Source: Anaerolineae bacterium
GTDB lineage: Bacteria; Chloroflexota; Anaerolineae; SpSt-313
NCBI GenBank assembly: GCA_023511475.1
Contig: JAIMBM010000090.1
Location: forward strand, 1-8,916
Direction: 5' to 3'
Length of the DNA stretch: 8,916 nucleotides
Shown: positions 5,937-8,916 of the stretch, piece by piece
Layout: every line of letters starts with the position of its first letter
Numbering within the stretch: the stretch's first letter is position 1
Notes under the pieces: model-generated
What the model was told of the DNA's origin: nothing
What the model saw: the letters and a program-made list of their open reading frames with translations, nothing else
The model's database searches: none
Position numbers and translations under genes: made by a program

Positions 5937-6857
5937 TCACCTCGCAAAGGCCAGGATATAGGCCGCCGTCGTGCCCAGGTTCACCAGGAGGTTGGCGCCA
6001 CAGAGGCGCTCAAGGGTGGGCCGGTCCCGCCAGCGGCCGCCGACGACCAGCACTGCGAGCGTCACCGTAAGGGCCAGCACCGGCAGATAGGGCCAGAGCG
6101 CCGTGCCGGGCACCCCGTGGCGCAGTGAGAGGAGGAACGCCGCACAGGCGGCGACCGCCGCGGCAGCGTAGAGCCAGGCCGCCCGCTCGCGCCCGAGGCG
6201 CACGGTCAGGTTGGCCTTCGCGGCCTGTCGGTCGGCGTCATAGTCCGGGAACTCGTTCAGGAGGATGACATTGAAGATTGTGAAGGCGATGGGCAGCGCG
6301 ACGAGGTGCACGATGCGCGGGATGCTCCCGGTCTGAAGGTAGCAGCCCACGGCAACCGGGAGCCACCCGTAGCAGAAGGCGATCCACAGCTCGCCGATGC
6401 CTGTGCTCACCCAGCGCACGGGCCGCGCCGAGTAGAAAAAGCCCCCGAGAAGGCCGATGAGGGCGAAAGGGACGGTCCAGGGGCCGGTGCGGAAGACGTA
6501 ACGGAGGGCCAGCGCGACCACGAGGGCGAGGGCTACGCTCACCAGCGACGCCCGTAAGGCGGCGTGGCGCGGCAGGAGGCCGCTCTGCAGCACGCCGGAG
6601 CCGCCTGCGAAGCGGCTCCGCCCCAGCGAGCCGGAGAGCGTGTCCTCGACATAGTCCCAGTGCTCGCCGGCAAAGTAGGTGGCGAGCATGACCAGGATCA
6701 CGCCCAGCGTCCCGAGGGCGGCGATGGGCCAGCGAAAGGTGCCGGTCAGCCGGTAGGCGAGGACCATGCCCAGCACAAAGGGCAAGACCCCAACTGTGTG
6801 GAAGGGAAGGCGGGCCAGCCGCAGCCAGGCGGAGAGACGTTGGGCCGTGCCGGACAT
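5937..6857 (-). CDS. UbiA-superfamily prenyltransferase, MenA-like
   Basis: A 306-residue integral membrane prenyltransferase with about eight to nine helices. The first Mg-diphosphate motif is GEHWDYVED (64-72), where the usual N-D-x-x-D-x-x-x-D has become G-E-x-x-D-x-x-x-D and keeps D68 and D72. The second is DYDAD (205-209), followed by the family segment KANLTVRLGR (214-223). A MenA-type loop, GGSGVLQSGLLP, is at 85-96. Relatives transfer a polyprenyl chain to 1,4-dihydroxy-2-naphthoate (menaquinone), 4-hydroxybenzoate, haem or other aromatic acceptors. The GSGVLQSGLL loop favours a MenA-like acceptor, but no other men or mqn gene is visible, so the acceptor is not assignable. ATG 6857 follows AAAGGAG at 8 nt; the longer frame to 6932 would begin with a polar, non-homologous leader. 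The gene is first in the minus-strand block and is followed after 4 nt by the radical SAM gene. Confidence 0.9.
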   Translation of the reverse strand: MSGTAQRLSAWLRLARLPFHTVGVLPFVLGMVLAYRLTGTFRWPIAALGTLGVILVMLATYFAGEHWDYVEDTLSGSLGRSRFAGGSGVLQSGLLPRHAALRASLVSVALALVVALALRYVFRTGPWTVPFALIGLLGGFFYSARPVRWVSTGIGELWIAFCYGWLPVAVGCYLQTGSIPRIVHLVALPIAFTIFNVILLNEFPDYDADRQAAKANLTVRLGRERAAWLYAAAAVAACAAFLLSLRHGVPGTALWPYLPVLALTVTLAVLVVGGRWRDRPTLERLCGANLLVNLGTTAAYILAFAR

Positions 6858-6897
6858 CGTAGACGCTCCTTTCGCGGCGCCGTGTGCAGGCCGGCAA

Positions 6898-6919
6898 CTC
6901 GGCGCTATCCTGCGCCGAG
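6898..6919. promoter_or_regulatory. Perfect 8-bp inverted repeat in the prenyltransferase promoter region (possible operator)
   Basis: CTCGGCGC (6898-6905) and GCGCCGAG (6912-6919) are perfect inverted arms around TATCCT. It lies 41 nt upstream of the prenyltransferase ATG. On the minus strand it covers a weak -10 candidate, GATAGC (6909-6904), set 17 nt from TTGTCC (6932-6927). A repressor site or a 5'-leader hairpin are both possible. The -10 match is poor (three of six), so the promoter part is weak. Confidence 0.35.
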
Positions 6920-6952
6920 GACACCGGGACAAGCTCCGCCATCAGCCGTCGG

Positions 6953-6981
6953 TTGCCCGCCCTGCCGGTCTCTGCTATGAT
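6953..6981 (+). promoter_or_regulatory. Extended -10 promoter for the 123-residue membrane protein gene
   Basis: TTGCCC (6953-6958) and TATGAT (6976-6981) are 17 nt apart, and TGC directly precedes the -10 hexamer (extended -10). Transcription would start near 6988, just before the ribosome site at 6995-7001. This excludes the ATG codons at 6977, 6980 and 6989 and the longer upstream frame as starts. The promoter is back-to-back with the prenyltransferase control region. Confidence 0.6.
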
Positions 6982-7009
6982 GGAAACGATGGACAGGGAG
7001 GCGCAGTCG

Positions 7010-7381
7010 ATGAACCGGCGGAGGAGTCTCTGGGGCGATCTGGCGGTGCAGTTTGCCGCCTTTGTCTACATGGCGGTGTGCGTGTCGCTCCTGTGGAGGA
7101 ACAACCTCCTGTTGCTCGGGGCCATGTCGGCAGAGTGTGTGGTCGTGCTTGCGCTCTGGCATGACCGACTGGACCTGAGCTTTTTCCTGGTCATCGGCGT
7201 GCTCGGCACACTGGCCGAGGCGCTGTTCGTCTACTCGGGAGTCTGGCGCTATGCCAACCCTTCAGTGCTGGGTGTGCCGGTGTGGTTCCCGGTGGCTTTT
7301 GGGACGACAGGCCTGATCGGCGGGCGCATGGCGCGGACGCTGGCCGCCCTCTGGGGGGAGGTTCGTCGCTCTTCGACCTGA
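7010..7381 (+). CDS. Small four-helix membrane protein, conserved hypothetical
   Basis: A 123-residue protein with about four transmembrane helices (near 12-30, 33-50, 57-76 and 90-112). The loop between helices 3 and 4 has the look of a conserved motif: E70, then YSGVWRYANP (75-84), GVPVWFP (88-94) and an invariant-looking G98. I associate a similar E...G-x-W-x-Y-x-N-P...G-I-P-x-W-x-P pattern with uncharacterised membrane proteins of Bacillota and Chloroflexota, but I know no assigned function. ATG 7010 has AGGGAGG (6995-7001) at 8 nt and a good promoter at 6953-6981. The gene is divergent from the prenyltransferase and has no downstream partner on its strand. The Trp/Tyr/Pro/Glu motif within the membrane suggests a ligand- or substrate-binding site rather than a simple anchor; that is inference. 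Confidence 0.85.
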   Translation: MNRRRSLWGDLAVQFAAFVYMAVCVSLLWRNNLLLLGAMSAECVVVLALWHDRLDLSFFLVIGVLGTLAEALFVYSGVWRYANPSVLGVPVWFPVAFGTTGLIGGRMARTLAALWGEVRRSST

Positions 7382-7520
7382 TCCGCGGAACCCGGCGCGT
7401 CGCCCTGCCCTGGTTCCATCATAGCGGGTGCGGAGAAGAATGTCAATCGATGGGTCAGTGCTGGCTGACCCCGGAGGCAGGCTCATCTGTGATGCTGCCA
7501 GGACCCCCACCGCCGTGGCC

Positions 7521-7562
7521 CCCTCCCCAGGCGGGCGCCGCAGCGCCCGCCTGGGGAGGGGG
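7521..7562. terminator. Perfect 19-bp GC-rich hairpin (candidate bidirectional terminator without U-tract)
   Basis: Bases 7521-7539 pair perfectly with 7544-7562 around the 4-nt loop CGCA. After a single bulged C, GG (7518-7519) can pair with CC (7563-7564). Seventeen of the 19 pairs are G-C, an extremely stable structure. Neither side has a T-run, so it does not fit the classical Rho-independent pattern. Its place between converging genes (stops at 7381 and 7707) supports termination or insulation, or protection of mRNA 3' ends. It is single-copy in this window. Confidence 0.55.
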
Positions 7563-7612
7563 CCGTGACAGCGTGGCCGAGCGCAAGCTGCTCCGTACTT
7601 GAGCTGCACCCA

Positions 7613-7631
7613 TGAGCGTTGGGCACGCTCA
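7613..7631. repeat. 7-bp inverted repeat (hairpin)
   Basis: TGAGCGT (7613-7619) and ACGCTCA (7625-7631) are perfect arms around a 5-nt loop. It lies downstream of the 138-residue membrane gene in its direction of transcription and could form in its 3' UTR. No U-tract follows. Confidence 0.35.
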
Positions 7632-7638
7632 GTCCCCA

Positions 7639-7657
7639 GGACACCTGCACGGTGTTC
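7639..7657. repeat. Inverted repeat downstream of the 138-residue membrane protein gene
   Basis: ACACC (7641-7645) pairs with GGTGT (7651-7655) around TGCAC. The stem extends outward by a G-T wobble and one G-C pair to 7639/7657. It is the first hairpin met by transcription leaving the minus-strand gene that ends at 7707. It is weak alone, but is followed by two further hairpins. Confidence 0.3.
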
Positions 7658-7706
7658 CGCATGGCCTGTACTGATAGGGACGGCCGGGGCTCTGCATCCG
7701 CGCCTG

Positions 7707-8123
7707 TCATGCGGCTATGGTGCGACCGAACTGAACGGCCTCGACAATGAGCCCGATGGCCGTACCGACCATCCCAAGGACCAGCAGCACCCGCACAAGA
7801 ACGTCCACGGCGGGGGCGCCAAAGCTGAAGGGATAGACCGAGAAGAGCACGATCAGCACGATGAGACCCAGGACGGCGAGGATCGCCCGCGTGAGGTGCA
7901 TATACCACGGCCGATCATAGGCCAGGTAGGTCAGGTTGGCGGCGATAGTCGCTCCGATGGAGAGGTCGAACGCCCAGAGCACCTGCGGGTAGTCCGCCGT
8001 GATAAAGCTGAGGTTCCACCTGGGCACGCTGTGGACGATATAGAGCAGGATCAGGTTCAGGATGATGGTGACCACATAGCCGGCGCGGGATGAGCTCCCG
8101 CCAGCATCGCCTCTGCGTGTCAT
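7707..8123 (-). CDS. Small four-helix membrane protein, conserved hypothetical
   Basis: A 138-residue protein. A polar, Gly/Ser-rich N-terminus of about 14 residues is followed by four predicted transmembrane helices (near 15-31, 47-68, 77-97 and 105-128). The first loop contains HSVPRWNLSFITADYPQVLWAF, and the second contains AYDRPWYMHLTR. The pattern of a P-x-W-N-x-x-F-I-T loop followed by a Y-D-x-P-W motif looks like an uncharacterised membrane family I have seen in anaerobic Bacillota and Chloroflexota, but I cannot name a domain or function. ATG 8123 is preceded by AAGGAGG at 4 nt, a strong ribosome site. The 167-nt leader region upstream holds overlapping inverted repeats (8146-8180). 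It converges on the 123-residue membrane protein gene across a hairpin-rich spacer. Confidence 0.85.
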   Translation of the reverse strand: MTRRGDAGGSSSRAGYVVTIILNLILLYIVHSVPRWNLSFITADYPQVLWAFDLSIGATIAANLTYLAYDRPWYMHLTRAILAVLGLIVLIVLFSVYPFSFGAPAVDVLVRVLLVLGMVGTAIGLIVEAVQFGRTIAA

Positions 8124-8145
8124 GGCGCCTCCTTAGGGGAGTATC

Positions 8146-8180
8146 CTCTCGAAGAGAGCGAGTCCTGTGCCATCTTCGAG
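8146..8180. repeat. Overlapping, mutually exclusive inverted repeats upstream of the 138-residue protein gene
   Basis: CTCTC (8146-8150) can pair with GAGAG (8154-8158). Alternatively CTCGAAG (8148-8154) can pair with CTTCGAG (8174-8180) across 19 nt. The two share bases, so they exclude each other. They sit 23-57 nt upstream of the ATG on the minus strand, just ahead of its ribosome site. No good -35/-10 pair was found near them. They may be an operator or leader structure, or chance. Confidence 0.3.
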
Positions 8181-8290
8181 GCGACTGCATCCGTGCCGAC
8201 CGTCCGAAGCCCAGCGGTAGTCCGCTGCTCTGCCATCCCGGTCAGGCTGCTGCCGTCTCCCGCTGCACAGGCCGGATGCCACGAATGCTC

Positions 8291-8683
8291 TCAGCGGCCG
8301 CGTCGACACGCCCTCTCGGCGAGCATCCCCGCTGTGCTCAGGAGGAGGGCTCCCACCAGGGCGAAGGCGAGGGGCACGTAGGCGGGGCAAGGACCGATCT
8401 CGGGTGCGCGGGTCAGGAGCCACACCGTCCAGCGAATGCACCAGGCACCGGGGACGGCAGCGAGCACAGCGGCACACCCGTACGTGGCCGGGTGACGCAC
8501 CCGTCCCGAGACAAGCAGGGCCGCCATAGCCGGGAAGGCCACCGCGCCGAGGGCGTAGGAGAGCCCCTCCATCCAGCCGTTGCTCCACCGGAAAGCACTG
8601 ACAGCGAGCTGCCAGGCGAGGAAGAGGCCCGGCAGGATGAGCAGGACAGCGAGGGCGAGACGTCGAACCGCGGTACCATGCAT
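8291..8683 (-). CDS. Small four-helix membrane protein of unknown function
   Basis: A 130-residue protein with about four transmembrane helices (near 8-27, 40-60, 66-90 and 99-121), a short basic N-terminus and a basic C-terminal tail (ERACRRGR). There are four cysteines (C70, C82, C99 and C126), with C99 in the loop GPCPAYVP. I recognise no family, and the composition (Ala/Leu/Val/Trp) gives no catalytic clue. ATG 8683 has AAGAGG about 8 nt upstream. The frame extends in phase to ATG 8857, but those 58 extra residues are polar and would need transcription to start upstream of the strong promoter at 8777-8805, so the short form is preferred. A 167-nt gap separates it from the next minus-strand gene. 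Confidence 0.65.
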   Translation of the reverse strand: MHGTAVRRLALAVLLILPGLFLAWQLAVSAFRWSNGWMEGLSYALGAVAFPAMAALLVSGRVRHPATYGCAAVLAAVPGAWCIRWTVWLLTRAPEIGPCPAYVPLAFALVGALLLSTAGMLAERACRRGR

Positions 8684-8776
8684 GCTGCAGGCCTCTTGTC
8701 TGGCGGAATGCCGTCCGAAGGGTGTGTCAGCCGCGGCGAGTATGGCGGCCCGTTTGCAGTGCCCGTCGATAAGGCC

Positions 8777-8805
8777 AGCATAGGCTGATAGCGAAGGGCT
8801 GTCAA
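8777..8805 (-). promoter_or_regulatory. Sigma70-type promoter of the 130-residue membrane protein gene
   Basis: On the minus strand a perfect TTGACA (8805-8800) and TATGCT (8782-8777, four of six) are separated by 17 nt. The inferred start near 8770 gives a leader of about 87 nt before ATG 8683. It is the best -35 box in the window. Confidence 0.6.
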
Positions 8806-8876
8806 GCGGCGTACGCCTGGGGGTGCACCCAAGATAGGGCAGCACATTGCTTCCCACGAGCCCGGTGCAGGACCTT

Positions 8877-8916
8877 TTGTGGGGGTTTGGCGGGTTGGGG
8901 GGTGGTGGCCCCCCCC
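8877..8916. other. G-rich to C-run low-complexity tail at the window edge
   Basis: The last 40 bases consist of several G-runs with short T/C interruptions, ending in a run of eight C. It lies outside any supported gene. It may be a real G-rich sequence able to form a two- or three-tetrad quadruplex, but a homopolymer ending exactly at the edge of the sequence is typical of a low-quality contig end. Confidence 0.5.

Larger units (their letters stand above)
7382..7706. other. 325-bp gene-free convergent intergenic region with three inverted repeats
   Basis: No convincing gene lies here. Open frames crossing it (7483-7908 minus, 7599-8093 plus) run antisense to or out of frame with the 138-residue membrane gene and lack membrane or domain character. 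The region lies between two converging genes and contains three hairpins (7521-7562, 7613-7631 and 7639-7657). The first 120 bp shows nothing notable apart from a distant GGAACC/GGTTCC pair. Confidence 0.6.

Noticed and set aside
7483..7908. Minus-strand frame crossing the intergenic hairpin and the membrane gene
   Set aside because: It overlaps the 138-residue membrane gene in another frame, reads through the 19-bp hairpin, and has a low-complexity Arg/Gly/Pro composition.
8090..8788. 232-codon plus-strand frame
   Set aside because: It is antisense to the 130-residue membrane protein and the leader of the 138-residue one; highly charged, without domain or ribosome-site support.
8684..8857. 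58-residue N-terminal extension of the last membrane protein
   Set aside because: It is polar, without a ribosome site, and would have to be transcribed from upstream of the strong TTGACA/TATGCT promoter that lies inside it.
1..8916. CRISPR arrays, tRNAs, insertion sequences or defence genes
   Set aside because: No regularly spaced direct repeats, tRNA-like cloverleaf, transposase motif or known defence domain was seen.

Overview
This is an 8.9 kb stretch of GC-rich (roughly two-thirds G+C by eye) bacterial DNA. It is densely coding, with 4-nt ATGA gene overlaps and strong Shine-Dalgarno sites (AGGAGG/GGAGGTGA types) in front of most genes. The strong ribosome sites, a lipoprotein with a classical lipobox, and several small membrane proteins of a type I associate with Bacillota/Chloroflexota genomes suggest a high-GC member of those groups. 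No rRNA or marker gene confirms this. There is no mobile element, tRNA or CRISPR array. The left edge cuts a gene, and the right edge ends in a G-run/C-run low-complexity tail, so the window may be a whole short contig.

Left block, plus strand (1-2180): the 3' end of a magnesium/cobalt-chelatase D-type subunit (AAA-partner VWA domain with an intact MIDAS), then an EamA/DMT-family transporter. The transporter is translationally coupled (ATGA overlap) to a short RmlC-type cupin of the dTDP-4-dehydrorhamnose 3,5-epimerase family.

Central block, minus strand (6857 down to 2192): a UbiA-superfamily prenyltransferase (MenA-like) is followed after 4 nt by a radical SAM/SPASM enzyme resembling the AhbC/AhbD/NirJ haem-biosynthesis proteins. 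After a 90-nt gap holding a candidate promoter come a PQQ-type glucose/sorbosone dehydrogenase lipoprotein, a flavodoxin (ATGA overlap with it) and a six-helix membrane protein of unknown family. The block reads as one or two redox/quinone/cofactor operons. The prenyltransferase-radical SAM pair is the most interesting unit: its product cannot be read from sequence, but the two enzymes are evidently made together and may act in one lipid-quinone or tetrapyrrole pathway.

Right block (6950-8916): three small four-helix membrane proteins of unknown function. One is on the plus strand, divergent from the prenyltransferase, with a good extended -10 promoter. Two are on the minus strand, and the last has a consensus-like TTGACA promoter. 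The convergent gap 7382-7706 holds no gene but three inverted repeats, including a perfect 19-bp hairpin with a 4-nt loop and no U-tract. A second hairpin without a U-tract sits exactly between the convergent stop codons near 2180-2204. Both convergent junctions therefore carry a GC-rich hairpin.

No defence system or clearly novel large system is evident. The main candidates for new biology are the prenyltransferase/radical SAM pair, the orphan PQQ-dehydrogenase/flavodoxin pair, and the small membrane proteins.
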